Shown: one piece after another, positions 28,061-38,247 of the stretch
How positions within the stretch are numbered: position 1 is the first letter of the stretch
How the letters are laid out: each line of letters opens with the position of its first letter
Source of the DNA: Wenyingzhuangia sp. 2_MG-2023
Lineage (GTDB): Bacteria; Bacteroidota; Bacteroidia; Flavobacteriales; Flavobacteriaceae
Length of the DNA stretch: 64,000 nucleotides
Reading direction: 5' to 3'
Assembly: GCF_030548295.1 (NCBI RefSeq)
Contig: NZ_JAUOSB010000001.1
Span: forward strand, 310,001-374,000
The notes under the pieces: generated by a model
What the model was told of the DNA's origin: nothing
Databases searched by the model: none
The model's input: the letters and a program-made list of their open reading frames with translations, nothing else
Program-made: the position numbers and the translations under genes

Positions 28061-28079
28061 GATTCTCAGAGAGAGAATC
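28061..28079 (+). promoter_or_regulatory. rpsO leader hairpin
   Basis: GATTCTC/GAGAATC forms a seven-pair stem with a five-base loop at the very start of the predicted transcript. Ribosomal protein S15 often represses its own mRNA through leader structure, so this may be such a site or simply a 5' stabilising stem. Confidence 0.45.
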
Positions 28080-28109
28080 CGCATAATAATCATTTACATA
28101 AATATTAGC

Positions 28110-28379
28110 ATGTCATTATCAAAAGAAGCAAAAGCAGAGATTTTTGCAAAACACGGAAAGTCAGCAACTGACACAGGTTCTACAGAAGCACAAATTGCAT
28201 TATTCACAAAAAGAATTGCAGACTTAACAGAACACTTAAAAGTAAACAGAAAAGATTACAACACTCAACGTTCATTAGTACGTTTGGTAGGTAAGCGTAG
28301 ATCTTTATTAGACTACTTAACAAAAGTAGACATCTTACGTTACCGTGCAATTATCAAAGAATTAGGATTAAGAAAATAA
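28110..28379 (+). CDS. rpsO: 30S ribosomal protein S15
   Basis: This 89-residue protein binds 16S rRNA early in small-subunit assembly and forms a bridge to the 50S subunit. The sequence shows the family segments TGSTEAQIALFTKRI and RRSLLDYLTKVDILRY. I chose ATG 28110 because it gives the standard length and N-terminus (MSLSKEAKAEIF); the in-frame ATG at 28044 overlaps the promoter. It is followed by its own terminator and then pnp, an order also found in Escherichia coli. Confidence 0.97.
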   Translation: MSLSKEAKAEIFAKHGKSATDTGSTEAQIALFTKRIADLTEHLKVNRKDYNTQRSLVRLVGKRRSLLDYLTKVDILRYRAIIKELGLRK

Positions 28380-28387
28380 TTCACACT

Positions 28388-28417
28388 AAAGAGAGGCTTA
28401 ACCGCCTCTTTTTTTTA
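28388..28417 (+). terminator. rpsO terminator
   Basis: The stem AGAGGC/GCCTCT has a six-base loop and is followed by eight or more T. Confidence 0.88.
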
Positions 28418-28572
28418 TTTTAGACACTTCACACTGAATCACATTCAGTTGGACACATAAAGAAGTCAGAATTTAATTTCTGAGTCCATTGTTAACAAAA
28501 AGACCCTACAACAACACAACATTTTTGTTCAACAAACATCGTTGAGAAACCTCAACACAAAAACATTATTTT

Positions 28573-30804
28573 ATGATACCAAAGGTATTTAAAGAAGTTA
28601 TCGATTTAGGAGACGGGAGAACCGTATCTATCGAAACAGGAAAATTAGCAAAACAAGCACATGGTAGTGTTGTCGTACAAATGGGTAAGGCAATGTTGTT
28701 ATGTACTGTAGTATCTAACTACAAACAATCTGATGTAGACTTTTTGCCCTTAACAGTAGATTACCGTGAAAAGTTTGCTGCTGCAGGTAAATATCCAGGT
28801 GGTTTCTTTAAAAGAGAAGCTAGACCTAGTGATGACGAAGTTTTAACCATGCGTTTGATAGACCGTGTATTACGTCCTTTATTCCCTAAAGACTACCATG
28901 CAGAAACTCAAGTAATGGTACAATTGATGTCTCATGACCCTGAAGTAATGCCAGATGCATTGGCTGGATTAGGAGCTTCTGCTGCTATTCAGTTGTCTGA
29001 CATCCCTTTTGAAACTCCAATTTCTGAAGCTCGTGTAGCTAGAGTAAACGGAGAATTTGTAATCAATCCAAGTCGTGCTCAATTGGCTGAATCTGATTTA
29101 GACATGATGATTGGAGCTTCTGCAGATTCAGTAATGATGGTAGAAGGTGAGATGGATGAAATTTCTGAAGAAGAAATGGCTGATGCAATCAAATTTGCTC
29201 ATGAATCTATCAAATTACAATGTGCTGCTCAAGTTCGTTTGGCTGAAGCTTTTGGGAAAAAAGAAACTCGTGAATACGATCAAGCTGAAGAAAACGAAGA
29301 ATTAGCTGCTAAAATCAAAGAATTAACATACGACAAATGTTATGCTATTGCTGCTAAAGGAACTTCTAAGGTAGAAAGAACAGATGCTTTTGCAGTTGTA
29401 AAAGAAGAAGTAAAAGCTGCTTTTACGGAGGAAGAATTAGCAGAATACGGAGACTTAGTTGGAAAATACTTTAACAAATCTCAAAAAGAAGCAGTTCGTG
29501 AATTAACACTAGCGGAAGGTTTACGTTTAGATGGTCGTAAGACTACTGAAATTAGACCAATCTGGGGAGAAGTAGATTATTTACCTTCTACTCACGGATC
29601 TTCTATTTTTACTCGTGGAGAAACTCAAGCATTGGCTACTGTAACTTTAGGAACTTCTAGAGATGCAAACATTATAGATTCTCCAACAAACGAAGGAGAA
29701 GAAAAATTTTATTTACATTACAACTTTCCTCCTTTCTGTACAGGAGAAGCAAGACCTTTAAGAGGTACTTCTCGTAGAGAAGTTGGACACGGTAACTTGG
29801 CACAACGTGCATTAAAAGGAATGATTCCTGATAGCTGCCCTTACACTGTAAGAGTTGTATCAGAAGTATTAGAATCTAACGGTTCTTCATCTATGGCAAC
29901 AGTATGTGCTGGAACTATGGCTTTGATGGATGCAGGAGTTCAAATTACAAAACCAGTTTCGGGTATTGCAATGGGATTAATTTCTGATGGTGATCGTTAT
30001 GCTGTATTGTCTGATATTTTAGGTGATGAAGATCATTTAGGAGATATGGACTTTAAAGTAACAGGTACTGCTGATGGTATTACTGCTTGTCAGATGGATA
30101 TTAAAGTAAAGGGATTGTCTTACGAAATTTTAGTAAATGCTTTGAAACAAGCTCGTGAAGGACGTATGCATATCTTAGGAAAAATTACAGAAGTAATTTC
30201 TACTCCTAATGCAGATGTAAAATCTCACTCTCCTAAAATGATTACTAGAGTAATTCCTAACGATTACATTGGTGCTTTAATTGGACCTGGAGGGAAAAAC
30301 ATTCAAGAATTACAAAAAGTTACAGGATGTACTATCGTGATTAACGAAGACCCTGTTACTACAGAAGGAATTGTTGAAATTTTAGGTACCGGACAAGAAG
30401 GTATTGATAAAGTTTTAGCAAGTATTGAATCTATGTTATTTAAACCAGAAGTAGGAAAAGCTTACAAGGTTAAAGTAATTAAGATGTTAGACTTTGGAGC
30501 TGTTGTAGAATATTTAGATGCACCAGGAAACGAAGTTTTATTACACGTAAGTGAATTAGCTTGGGAACGCACAGAAAACGTTACTGATGTAGTAAATATG
30601 GGAGACGAATTTGAAGTAAAATACTTTGGAAAAGACCCTAAAACTCGTAAAGAGAAAGTTTCTAGAAAAGCTTTGTTAGAAAAACCAGAAGGTTTTAAAC
30701 CAAGACCACCAAGAGAGAATAATGATCGTGGTGGACGTGATAACAGAGGTAGAGACAATCGTAGAGACGATAGAAAACCTAGAGAAGAGAAAAAAACTGA
30801 ATAG
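28573..30804 (+). CDS. pnp: Polyribonucleotide nucleotidyltransferase (PNPase)
   Basis: This 3'-5' phosphorolytic exonuclease degrades mRNA and trims RNA. At 743 residues it has the usual layout: two RNase PH domains (the second with [17 protein letters not shown] and the active-site segment [17 protein letters not shown]), then a KH domain ([16 protein letters not shown]) and an S1 domain ([19 protein letters not shown]). An Arg/Gly/Asp-rich basic tail of ~35 residues (for example [15 protein letters not shown]) extends past S1 and may add RNA binding. It has a 190-base leader region after the rpsO terminator. Confidence 0.97.
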   Translation: MIPKVFKEVIDLGDGRTVSIETGKLAKQAHGSVVVQMGKAMLLCTVVSNYKQSDVDFLPLTVDYREKFAAAGKYPGGFFKREARPSDDEVLTMRLIDRVLRPLFPKDYHAETQVMVQLMSHDPEVMPDALAGLGASAAIQLSDIPFETPISEARVARVNGEFVINPSRAQLAESDLDMMIGASADSVMMVEGEMDEISEEEMADAIKFAHESIKLQCAAQVRLAEAFGKKETREYDQAEENEELAAKIKELTYDKCYAIAAKGTSKVERTDAFAVVKEEVKAAFTEEELAEYGDLVGKYFNKSQKEAVRELTLAEGLRLDGRKTTEIRPIWGEVDYLPSTHGSSIFTRGETQALATVTLGTSRDANIIDSPTNEGEEKFYLHYNFPPFCTGEARPLRGTSRREVGHGNLAQRALKGMIPDSCPYTVRVVSEVLESNGSSSMATVCAGTMALMDAGVQITKPVSGIAMGLISDGDRYAVLSDILGDEDHLGDMDFKVTGTADGITACQMDIKVKGLSYEILVNALKQAREGRMHILGKITEVISTPNADVKSHSPKMITRVIPNDYIGALIGPGGKNIQELQKVTGCTIVINEDPVTTEGIVEILGTGQEGIDKVLASIESMLFKPEVGKAYKVKVIKMLDFGAVVEYLDAPGNEVLLHVSELAWERTENVTDVVNMGDEFEVKYFGKDPKTRKEKVSRKALLEKPEGFKPRPPRENNDRGGRDNRGRDNRRDDRKPREEKKTE

Positions 30805-30826
30805 TTTTTAACTTTTACATATATAG

Positions 30827-30857
30827 AATCCCTTTCAATTAATTTTGAAAGGGATTT
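30827..30857 (+). terminator. pnp terminator
   Basis: The stem AATCCCTTTCAA/TTGAAAGGGATT has a short AT loop and is followed by a T-run. Confidence 0.88.
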
Positions 30858-30945
30858 TTATTTTGAATAGCATTCCGGTTATAACTACCAAAATTTTTGA
30901 TTTGTTTAACTTTAATCCCAAAACAATAAAAATCATAAATAAATA

Positions 30946-32706
30946 ATGATAGCATATTACCAAGCAAAAAAAGAAAAACATCAAGAAACATTACAAAGAA
31001 CTCAACAACAATTAAATTGGTTAAGTGGTATTCGTTTTCTTGTTTTTGTCACCACTTTTTTTGTTATCTATTTATTTTGGGGTCATCAAAATATAATGAT
31101 AGCTTCTTCTATACTTGGAATAATTGTATTTATTTTTTTACTAAACAAATATCTTAAACTAACTCACCAAAAAAAACGTTTACAAAAATTAGTTCTCATC
31201 AACAGCACAGAAATAGCATATCTAGAAAGGAATTACTCAACTTTTGATACTGGAGAAGAGTTTATAAATGCTAAACACTTTTTTAGTTATGATATTGATT
31301 TGTTTGGGCAAGGCTCTTTTTTTCATTTTATCAATAGAACAGCAACCAAACAAGGTAAATTTATTTTATCAACCTTACTAACCAACAATAACATTGATAA
31401 TGTTACACAAAAGCAAGAAACTATTAAAGAACTTTCTCAAAAATCAGATTGGAGACAACTTTTTTCAGCAACAGCTAGCCTTATAGAAATTACTACTCCT
31501 GTTGATTCCATCTTAAAATGGATTGAAGAACACAAACCTTTATTCTCTAAAAAAAACTTGCTGCTTACTAATATTTTTTCGTCAATTTCTGTGATACTAA
31601 TAATTGTTGTTTCTTTTGATTTTTTAGAGTTTTCTTATTTAATTACTTGGTTTTTTATAGGAGTGCTTATCTCTGGATTCTATTTTAAAAAAGTAAATAT
31701 TATTCATCAACATGCTTCACAAACAACAGCTACTTTTCAACAATATTATAAAATTTTAGAATTGATAGAAAACGAACAGTTCTCTACGGATGAATTATTA
31801 AAAAAACAAAAGAAATTATCTTCTGAAAATCAAAAAGCATCAGATGTTTTTAAAGCATTTTCCAAAATATTAGATGCTTTAGATCAACGCAATAATATCT
31901 TATTAGCTATTATAAGAAATGGTTTGTTTCTATCAGATCTAAAACAAGCAAGTAAAATTGAAATTTGGATTCTTCAACATAAAAACATCACCAAAGAATG
32001 GTTTGATATCATTGCTTTTTTTGATGCACAAAACAGCCTAGCCAATTTCAAATTCAATCATTCAGAATTTGTTTTTCCTAAAATTTTAACTGAAGAAAAT
32101 ATGATTAAAACTAAAGATTTAGGACATCCGTTAATTCATGCTGAAAAGAGAATTACAAACAATTACACCATAGATGCACAATCTTTTTTTATCATTACAG
32201 GATCTAACATGGCAGGAAAAAGTACTTTTTTAAGAACAGTCGCTTTAAACATTGTAATGGCCAACATAGGTTTGCCTGTTTGTGCTAGTTCCATGGCATA
32301 CAAACCTATTAAACTGATTACAAGCATGAGAACTTCTGATTCTTTAACCGACAACACCTCTTACTTTTTTGCAGAGATTAAACGATTAAAATTTATCATC
32401 AACACCATTAAAGATGAACCCTACTTTATTCTTCTAGACGAGATTTTAAAAGGAACCAACAGTGTTGACAAAGCCAATGGTTCACAAAAATTTGTTGAGA
32501 AATTAATTGCATCTAAAGCAACAGGTATAATCGCTACTCATGATTTAAGTTTATGTAGCATTGCAGATACCCATTCCGAAATCAGAAATTATTATTTTGA
32601 TTCTGAAATCACCAAGAACGAATTGGTTTTTGATTACAAATTAAAAAAAGGTATTTGTAAAAACATGAACGCTTCTTTTCTACTAAAGAAAATGGAGATC
32701 ATTTAG
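30946..32706 (+). CDS. Membrane-anchored MutS-family ATPase
   Basis: This 586-residue protein has the C-terminal MutS ATPase: Walker A GSNMAGKST (residues 419-427), ASSMAYKPIKLITSMRTSDS, Walker B FILLDEILKGTNS (~496) and the TGIIATHDLSL His motif. Unlike MutS it has no mismatch-binding domain I. Two hydrophobic hairpins (about residues 25-70 and 205-245) predict four membrane helices, so the ATPase and lever regions are held at the cytoplasmic face. Relatives are common in Bacteroidota and are usually annotated as MutS-domain proteins of unknown role. Mismatch repair at the membrane is possible but unproven. It stands alone between terminators. Confidence 0.85.
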   Translation: MIAYYQAKKEKHQETLQRTQQQLNWLSGIRFLVFVTTFFVIYLFWGHQNIMIASSILGIIVFIFLLNKYLKLTHQKKRLQKLVLINSTEIAYLERNYSTFDTGEEFINAKHFFSYDIDLFGQGSFFHFINRTATKQGKFILSTLLTNNNIDNVTQKQETIKELSQKSDWRQLFSATASLIEITTPVDSILKWIEEHKPLFSKKNLLLTNIFSSISVILIIVVSFDFLEFSYLITWFFIGVLISGFYFKKVNIIHQHASQTTATFQQYYKILELIENEQFSTDELLKKQKKLSSENQKASDVFKAFSKILDALDQRNNILLAIIRNGLFLSDLKQASKIEIWILQHKNITKEWFDIIAFFDAQNSLANFKFNHSEFVFPKILTEENMIKTKDLGHPLIHAEKRITNNYTIDAQSFFIITGSNMAGKSTFLRTVALNIVMANIGLPVCASSMAYKPIKLITSMRTSDSLTDNTSYFFAEIKRLKFIINTIKDEPYFILLDEILKGTNSVDKANGSQKFVEKLIASKATGIIATHDLSLCSIADTHSEIRNYYFDSEITKNELVFDYKLKKGICKNMNASFLLKKMEII

Positions 32707-32775
32707 AGAGTTTTATAATTAAAATAAAAAAACACAGAAACATCCAAACAACTGATCAATTTTAATTTTTCTACC

Positions 32776-32816
32776 TAAAAAAAAAAAGCACTTCATTTAT
32801 GAAGTGCTTTTTTTAT
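32776..32816. terminator. Bidirectional terminator between the MutS-family gene and glyS
   Basis: The stem AGCACTTCAT/ATGAAGTGCT has a two-base centre, a long A-run before and a T-run after. It serves both convergent genes. Confidence 0.92.
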
Positions 32817-32838
32817 ATATACAATTTGATGTCTATAA

Positions 32839-34383
32839 TTATTTTGTCTTGTTTAACCAAACTCCCATATTTACTTCAGCATCAATAATTGATTTTAAAT
32901 CTGAAATAGCCACACGTTTTTGTTCCATGGTATCTCTATGACGAATAGTAACCATATTATCGTCTTTAGTTTCGTAATCTACAGCAATACAAAAAGGAGT
33001 TCCGTTTGCATCTTGACGACGGTAACGACGACCAATAGCATCTTTTTCATCGTAAGCAATATTAAAATCGAACTTTAATGCATCAAAAATTTCTTTTGCA
33101 ATTTCTGGCAATCCATCTTTTTTAACCAATGGTAAAATAGCTGCTTTATATGGAGCTACTACTGATGGTAATTTTAATACGGTTCTAGAACTTCCATCTT
33201 CTAATTCTTCTTCTTGCAAAGAGTTAGAAAAAACAGCCAGGAACAATCTATCCAAACCAACAGACGTTTCTACTACATAAGGAGTATAATTTTCGTTGAT
33301 TTCATTATCAAAATACTGGATTTTCTTACCTGAATGTTCTTGATGAGCTTTTAAATCAAAATCTGTACGAGAATGAATTCCTTCCAATTCTTTAAACCCA
33401 AAAGGGAATTTAAATTCAATATCCGCAGCAGCATCTGCATAATGAGCTAATTTATCATGATCGTGGAAACGGTAATTATCCATTCCTAACCCTAAAGATA
33501 AATGCCATTTTAAACGAGATTCTTTCCAAGTCTCGTACCATTCTTTTTGTGTACCAGGACGCACAAAGAATTGCATTTCCATTTGTTCAAATTCACGCTG
33601 ACGGAAAATAAACTGACGAGCTACAATCTCATTACGGAACGCTTTACCTGTCTGTGCAATTCCAAAAGGAATTTTCATTCTTCCTGTTTTCTGAACATTC
33701 AAGAAATTCACAAAAATACCTTGTGCCGTTTCAGGACGTAAATATAAGTCGGTTGAATGTTCTGCAGAAGCTCCTATTTTGGTTCCAAACATCAAGTTGA
33801 ATTGTTTTACTTCTGTCCAATTTTTAGAACCTGACAGAGGACAAGCAATTCCTAATTCTTCAATTAATGCTTTTACATCATCCAAATCTTCTTTTTCCAG
33901 AGATTTACCCATTCTAGATAAAATAGCAGCACCTTTTGCTTTGTAATCTAAAACTCTAGGGTTGGTTTCTAAAAACTGTGCTTTATCAAAAGATTCTCCA
34001 AAACGTTTTGCTGCTTTGGTAACTTCTTTTTCTATTTTATCATCGTATTTAGCAACGTAATCTTCAATTAACACGTCTGCTCTATATCTTTTCTTAGAAT
34101 CTTTATTATCTATCAACGGATCGTTAAAAGCATCTACGTGGCCAGAAGCTTTCCAAGTAGTTGGGTGCATAAAAATTGCTGCATCCAAACCTACAATGTT
34201 ATCATGCATTTGCACCATTGCTTTCCACCAGTACTCACGTAAGTTTTTCTTTAACTCCACCCCGTTTTGTGCATAATCATACACCGCACTTAATCCATCA
34301 TATATTTCACTAGATTGAAATACGTATCCGTATTCTTTTGCGTGAGATATTACCTTTTTAAATTGATCTTCTTGTTTCGCCAT
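32839..34383 (-). CDS. glyS: Glycyl-tRNA synthetase, single-chain dimeric type
   Basis: It charges tRNA-Gly with glycine. This is the eukaryote-like alpha2 class II enzyme, not the bacterial alpha2beta2 form. The 514 residues show YGYVFQSSEIYDGL and WWKAMV at the N-terminus, class II motif 2 (FRNEIVARQFIFRQREFEQME), motif 3 (ETSVGLDRLFLAV) and the anticodon-binding domain (VVAPYKAAILPLV). The TAnnTTTG box ends only four bases before the start codon, which suggests a leaderless mRNA. Confidence 0.97.
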   Translation of the reverse strand: MAKQEDQFKKVISHAKEYGYVFQSSEIYDGLSAVYDYAQNGVELKKNLREYWWKAMVQMHDNIVGLDAAIFMHPTTWKASGHVDAFNDPLIDNKDSKKRYRADVLIEDYVAKYDDKIEKEVTKAAKRFGESFDKAQFLETNPRVLDYKAKGAAILSRMGKSLEKEDLDDVKALIEELGIACPLSGSKNWTEVKQFNLMFGTKIGASAEHSTDLYLRPETAQGIFVNFLNVQKTGRMKIPFGIAQTGKAFRNEIVARQFIFRQREFEQMEMQFFVRPGTQKEWYETWKESRLKWHLSLGLGMDNYRFHDHDKLAHYADAAADIEFKFPFGFKELEGIHSRTDFDLKAHQEHSGKKIQYFDNEINENYTPYVVETSVGLDRLFLAVFSNSLQEEELEDGSSRTVLKLPSVVAPYKAAILPLVKKDGLPEIAKEIFDALKFDFNIAYDEKDAIGRRYRRQDANGTPFCIAVDYETKDDNMVTIRHRDTMEQKRVAISDLKSIIDAEVNMGVWLNKTK

Positions 34384-34387
34384 TGCG

Positions 34388-34395
34388 CAAAAATA
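34388..34395 (-). promoter_or_regulatory. glyS -7 box directly before the start codon
   Basis: TATTTTTG on the minus strand is followed by CGCA and then the ATG at 34383. If used, transcription starts at or within about two bases of the ATG. No clear -33 TTG is visible. Confidence 0.5.
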
Positions 34396-34446
34396 TAAAA
34401 GCTTTTTATAATATATTCAGTCTGTAATAAAAACTGCAAATTTAAT

Positions 34447-35358
34447 TTAAAAAACGCCTAAAAAACTATTTTTTAATTCAAAAGACTCATTCGCTAACAA
34501 GCCATCTAAGCTATAGAACTCTAATGTATAAGTTCCTTTTTCCAAAGGCACGTCAGACAAAGAAATAACATCACTTACAGGCATGGTTTCTCCATTTAAA
34601 ATTAAACGAGTTCCATCAGTAAATTTTGTCAACACTCCCTCATACAAGAAATCTCCGTTAGAAGCCAATATCAAACCCTCTTGATTTTTCAACACGTAAA
34701 AAATATCACACTCTACGTTTTTCAATGCTTTGTTGTTTAAGACATTGTATTTTACTTGTAGTCCGTTTACTTTTTTATATTTTTCAGTTTGTTTTATTTC
34801 TCCTGATTCTTTTTGTTGAATAGCAAATACTTCAACCTTTGCAATCTGTACTTTAGTTGCCTCTGACAATTTAAAAGACAATTCTTTGCTTTGTAGTTTT
34901 TCTGAATTCAATTCAGATTTGGTAACAGCAATCGTCACCATCAAACTATCATTTAACGTTTTTATAGAGTCTAAACTTCTAAACAACATTCTATTTCCTG
35001 ATCTTACTTCTTGCAGCGCATTTTTCACCTCTTGTAAAGATTTAAAACTTGTTTCTTCAGAATTTGTCAATTGCTTTTTCAGCCCTTCAACATCTTCTTT
35101 AGATTTTCTAAGCTGAGCTCTAATCACTAACAATCTATCATTTGCCTCCATAAAATCTTTGGTAATGGCAATATTTTGTTGTTGACTAACATTTAAATCT
35201 TCAATAGTTAACTCTAGTTCAGTATTCAACATTTCTTTTTCGTGTTGAATTTCTTGCTTATAGGTGTTGTTTTCTATGTTAACTTTAGAAACATAAAAAA
35301 TCAACCCTATGATAGACAGCAATAAAAGCCCTATCAAAATGTTTTTCAGGTTCTTCAT
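34447..35358 (-). CDS. Membrane-anchored coiled-coil protein, function unknown
   Basis: This 303-residue protein has one N-terminal membrane helix (about residues 7-25) followed by a long coiled coil (~30-175, rich in Glu, Lys, Leu, Gln and Ser). A mostly beta C-terminal domain (~180-303) includes the strands YNVLNNKALKNVECDIFYVL and GTYTLEFYSLDG. The layout suggests a periplasmic or envelope structural protein, but no family is recognised. It is divergent from comF and downstream of no obvious operon partner; glyS lies 63 bases beyond its stop on the same strand. Confidence 0.75.
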   Translation of the reverse strand: MKNLKNILIGLLLLSIIGLIFYVSKVNIENNTYKQEIQHEKEMLNTELELTIEDLNVSQQQNIAITKDFMEANDRLLVIRAQLRKSKEDVEGLKKQLTNSEETSFKSLQEVKNALQEVRSGNRMLFRSLDSIKTLNDSLMVTIAVTKSELNSEKLQSKELSFKLSEATKVQIAKVEVFAIQQKESGEIKQTEKYKKVNGLQVKYNVLNNKALKNVECDIFYVLKNQEGLILASNGDFLYEGVLTKFTDGTRLILNGETMPVSDVISLSDVPLEKGTYTLEFYSLDGLLANESFELKNSFLGVF

Positions 35359-35423
35359 AATTTGATTTTTATATTGGGATGGAATTCAATCTAAAAATAT
35401 TGTTTATTTTTAAAATAAAAGCT

Positions 35424-36110
35424 ATGAATTTACTGAAAGATGTTAAGTTATTGTTTTTACCTAATAGATGTCTCCATTGCAAAACTATTATTAATGAAAA
35501 CGTCTCTTTTTTGTGTTTAGACTGTAGTTTAAAGTTAGAATACGCACATTACACTCAGACCGATGACAATCCCATCAAAAAAATATTTTGGGGAAGGATA
35601 AATCTTATCAACGCAACTACTTTATATATTTATCAAAAAAATTCTCCAATACAATCTCTGTTAAAAGAATTGAAATACAAAGGCCTAACATCTTTTGGAA
35701 CCTACGCAGCTAAAGCCATTATCTCAGAGATAGATCAATCTCCTTTTTTCAACACCATTGACTATGTAATTCCCATTCCTCTACATCCCAAAAAAGAACG
35801 CAAAAGAGGCTACAATCAAGTAGAGTTGTTTGGCACAACACTTGCAAATTATTTTCAAGTTCCGTTTGTAAAAAATGCCCTCATCAAAACGGATAACAAC
35901 CAATCGCAAACAAAGCAAAACAAAGATGAACGATACAAAAGCGTTAAAAACTCATTTCTTGCCAATAAAAAACACGACTTTCATCAAAAACATATTTTAC
36001 TTGTAGACGATGTTTTAACTACCGGTGCCACACTTATTTCTTGTTGCAAAGCCTTACAAAAAGAACACACTATAAAAATCTCTATTATTACTATTGCTTA
36101 CGCGATTTAA
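35424..36110 (+). CDS. comF: ComF-family phosphoribosyltransferase-like protein
   Basis: The ComF family is linked to DNA uptake and competence. The 228-residue protein has the N-terminal zinc-finger pairs RCLHC and LCLDC, then a phosphoribosyltransferase fold with PIPLHPKKERKRGYNQ and the PRPP-binding loop ILLVDDVLTTGATL. I chose ATG 35424 because it places the zinc finger near the N-terminus as in the family; the in-frame ATG at 35379 adds 15 hydrophobic/basic residues. Competence in this organism cannot be inferred from this gene alone. The Ig-like lipoprotein gene begins 33 bases downstream. Confidence 0.88.
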   Translation: MNLLKDVKLLFLPNRCLHCKTIINENVSFLCLDCSLKLEYAHYTQTDDNPIKKIFWGRINLINATTLYIYQKNSPIQSLLKELKYKGLTSFGTYAAKAIISEIDQSPFFNTIDYVIPIPLHPKKERKRGYNQVELFGTTLANYFQVPFVKNALIKTDNNQSQTKQNKDERYKSVKNSFLANKKHDFHQKHILLVDDVLTTGATLISCCKALQKEHTIKISIITIAYAI

Positions 36111-36143
36111 TTATCATAAAAAATCAGTTTCTTTGTACCAGAT

Positions 36144-37727
36144 ATGATGAAAAAAACAGCCGCATTTATTTTATTGATACTCGTAACAAAACTAACGAGT
36201 TGTGCAAGAGTTGGAAGTCCTGACGGAGGTCCCAAAGACAGTATTCCTCCCGTTATGGCCTTTGCCAAACCAATGAACAAAACGACATCTTTCAAAGAGA
36301 AAAAAATTACCATTCTTTTTGATGAATACATACGTTTTGAAAAATTAACAACACAGCTGATTATCTCTCCTCCTATGGAGAAAAAGCCTCAAATAAGACC
36401 TACTACTGAAGTTTCTAAGAAAATTACTATTGAGTTTTTAGAAGAATTGATGCCAAATACTACATATACAATCAATTTTGGAAACAGCATTGTAGACAAC
36501 AATGAAGGAAATGAGTTGGGTAGATTTTCTTACGTATTTAGCACAGGTCCTGAATTAGATTCTTTAAGCGTTGCAGGAAATATTTTTGATCCTTTGGATG
36601 AAAAAGAATTGGAAAGTATTAGCGTAATGGCCTATAAAAATGCTAATGACACTTTGGTTGGGCACTACACACCAAATTACTTAACCAATACGCTAAAAGC
36701 AATTGATTATAGCTTGGAGAATTTAGCTGAAGCAACCTACAAAGTAATTGCCCTTGAAGATTTAAATAGCAATTACAAATATGATAAGGGCTTGGAAAGA
36801 ATTGGTTTTTTAAACGAATCTATTGACTTAAAAAAACCAATTGATTCTATAGATTTTACGATTTTTTTAGAAGACAAAGACCCTAAAATTTTTAGACCTA
36901 CACAAACCAAAGGAAATCAAATTATTTTTGGGTTTAACGGAAAAAAAGAACCTTTATTAACAGTAGAAGGGCTAAATAAAAACGATTATTACATCAGTAA
37001 AGAAGCAGACAAAGATTCACTGTACTTCTGGTTTAAAGAAATTCCCGCAGATACGTTACGTTTGACTTTGGAATTAGACACTCTAAAACAAGAATTTGCT
37101 CTAAAGCCTAGAACTTTAGAAAAGGATTCTATTAAGATTTCTAGCAAAATAAACTCAACATTGCACCCAAGAGATACGCTGACCTTATACACAAACATAC
37201 CTGTAGACTACATTAACAACGACAGTATTGTAATGTTAGAAAAAGATTCTATACCCATTCCTTTCAACATTATTTCGGACAAAAGAAATCATCGTTTGAT
37301 GGTTAATTTTGAGAGACAAATTAAAACCAACTATTCTTTAATTTTAAAAGAACATGCTTTTACAGATTTCTTAAATTTCAACAGTCACGCTAAGAAAATT
37401 TCTTTCAACACCTTGGATCCTGAAGAATATGGAGAAATAATCTTAGCCATTTCCAACCCAAACAACATCAATCTTATTGTAGAATTGATAGAAACTACTA
37501 AGAAAGAAAAAATTACCAAGATCATTAAAGGTTCAGACAAAATACACTTTAAAGATTTGGTAGCCAACAAATACCAAATCCGAATTATTAAAGACGAGAA
37601 CAACAACAACATCTATGACAATGGTGACTTTGAAAAACGCAGACAACCTGAAAAAGTCATCAACTTTAATAAAATTATTACATTAAGAGCCAACTCAGAA
37701 ATTAACGAAAATATTACCGTTGAATAA
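36144..37727 (+). CDS. Lipoprotein with N-terminal bacterial Ig-like (SbsA-type) domain
   Basis: This 527-residue lipoprotein has a lipobox ending at Cys20 (VTKLTSC) followed by ARVGSPDGGPKDSIPP, a start typical of a conserved Bacteroidota family. An Ig-like domain of the Big_5/SbsA type covers about residues 35-135 (ITILFDEYIRF, LMPNTTYTINFGNSIVDNN, YVFSTGPELD). The remainder is beta-rich, with LEDLNSNYKYDKG and IKDENNNNIYDNGD segments that resemble calcium-binding or prealbumin-like repeats. The function is unknown; it is an envelope protein. It lies 33 bases after comF and probably shares its transcript. Confidence 0.82.
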   Translation: MMKKTAAFILLILVTKLTSCARVGSPDGGPKDSIPPVMAFAKPMNKTTSFKEKKITILFDEYIRFEKLTTQLIISPPMEKKPQIRPTTEVSKKITIEFLEELMPNTTYTINFGNSIVDNNEGNELGRFSYVFSTGPELDSLSVAGNIFDPLDEKELESISVMAYKNANDTLVGHYTPNYLTNTLKAIDYSLENLAEATYKVIALEDLNSNYKYDKGLERIGFLNESIDLKKPIDSIDFTIFLEDKDPKIFRPTQTKGNQIIFGFNGKKEPLLTVEGLNKNDYYISKEADKDSLYFWFKEIPADTLRLTLELDTLKQEFALKPRTLEKDSIKISSKINSTLHPRDTLTLYTNIPVDYINNDSIVMLEKDSIPIPFNIISDKRNHRLMVNFERQIKTNYSLILKEHAFTDFLNFNSHAKKISFNTLDPEEYGEIILAISNPNNINLIVELIETTKKEKITKIIKGSDKIHFKDLVANKYQIRIIKDENNNNIYDNGDFEKRRQPEKVINFNKIITLRANSEINENITVE

Positions 37728-37759
37728 AAAAGGAGAATCACTATGATTCTCCTTTTTTA
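37725..37759. terminator. Bidirectional terminator after the Ig-like lipoprotein gene
   Basis: The stem AGGAGAATCA/TGATTCTCCT has a three-base loop, with an A-run before and a T-run after. It sits between convergent genes. Confidence 0.92.
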
Positions 37760-37782
37760 TTTTGTTTGTGTCAGTTTACACC

Positions 37783-38247
37783 TTACACCAATTTTCTCAA
37801 TGCTAGAATAGCTCCTAAGTGAATTCCTTCATGAAAATTATTGAAATCAATCGCTTTTTCCACGCTATCTAACACAACTCCAACACTTGTTTCGTATTCA
37901 TTGTAAGAAACAAAAACTCCTTTTCCATAGTCCTCCTCTGTAGAATTTGGCAACTCTAAAAACAGTTTTTTAATTAAATCCCACTCACGCTCTTCTATAA
38001 CCTGTTCTTTTGGATCTGTTCCCTTTCTATATTTAGAAATCATTTCTTCAGACACTCCATTTTCTAATCCAGAAAACTTGTAACACAACAATTGCTGAGT
38101 TACTACCAAATGACCAACATTCCACCCTATATTGTTGTTAAATCCTTCTGGAATCTGATTGATCTGCTCTAAAGAAAAGTTTTCAATCAATCTTAAAATC
38201 AATGCTCTTCCTTTTTTTAATATATCAATTTGTTTTTCAATTGCCAT
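37783..38247 (-). CDS. DinB-family (YfiT-like) metal-binding protein
   Basis: This 154-residue four-helix-bundle protein of the DinB/YfiT superfamily usually binds a divalent metal through three histidines. These are visible as His46 (WNVGHLVVTQQ), His139 and His143 (FHEGIHLGAI). Family members include thiol transferases and damage-inducible proteins of unclear role. I chose ATG 38247 because it gives the normal start (MAIEKQIDIL); an in-frame ATG at 38316 would add 23 residues and overlap the divergent ArsC-like gene. Confidence 0.85.
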   Translation of the reverse strand: MAIEKQIDILKKGRALILRLIENFSLEQINQIPEGFNNNIGWNVGHLVVTQQLLCYKFSGLENGVSEEMISKYRKGTDPKEQVIEEREWDLIKKLFLELPNSTEEDYGKGVFVSYNEYETSVGVVLDSVEKAIDFNNFHEGIHLGAILALRKLV

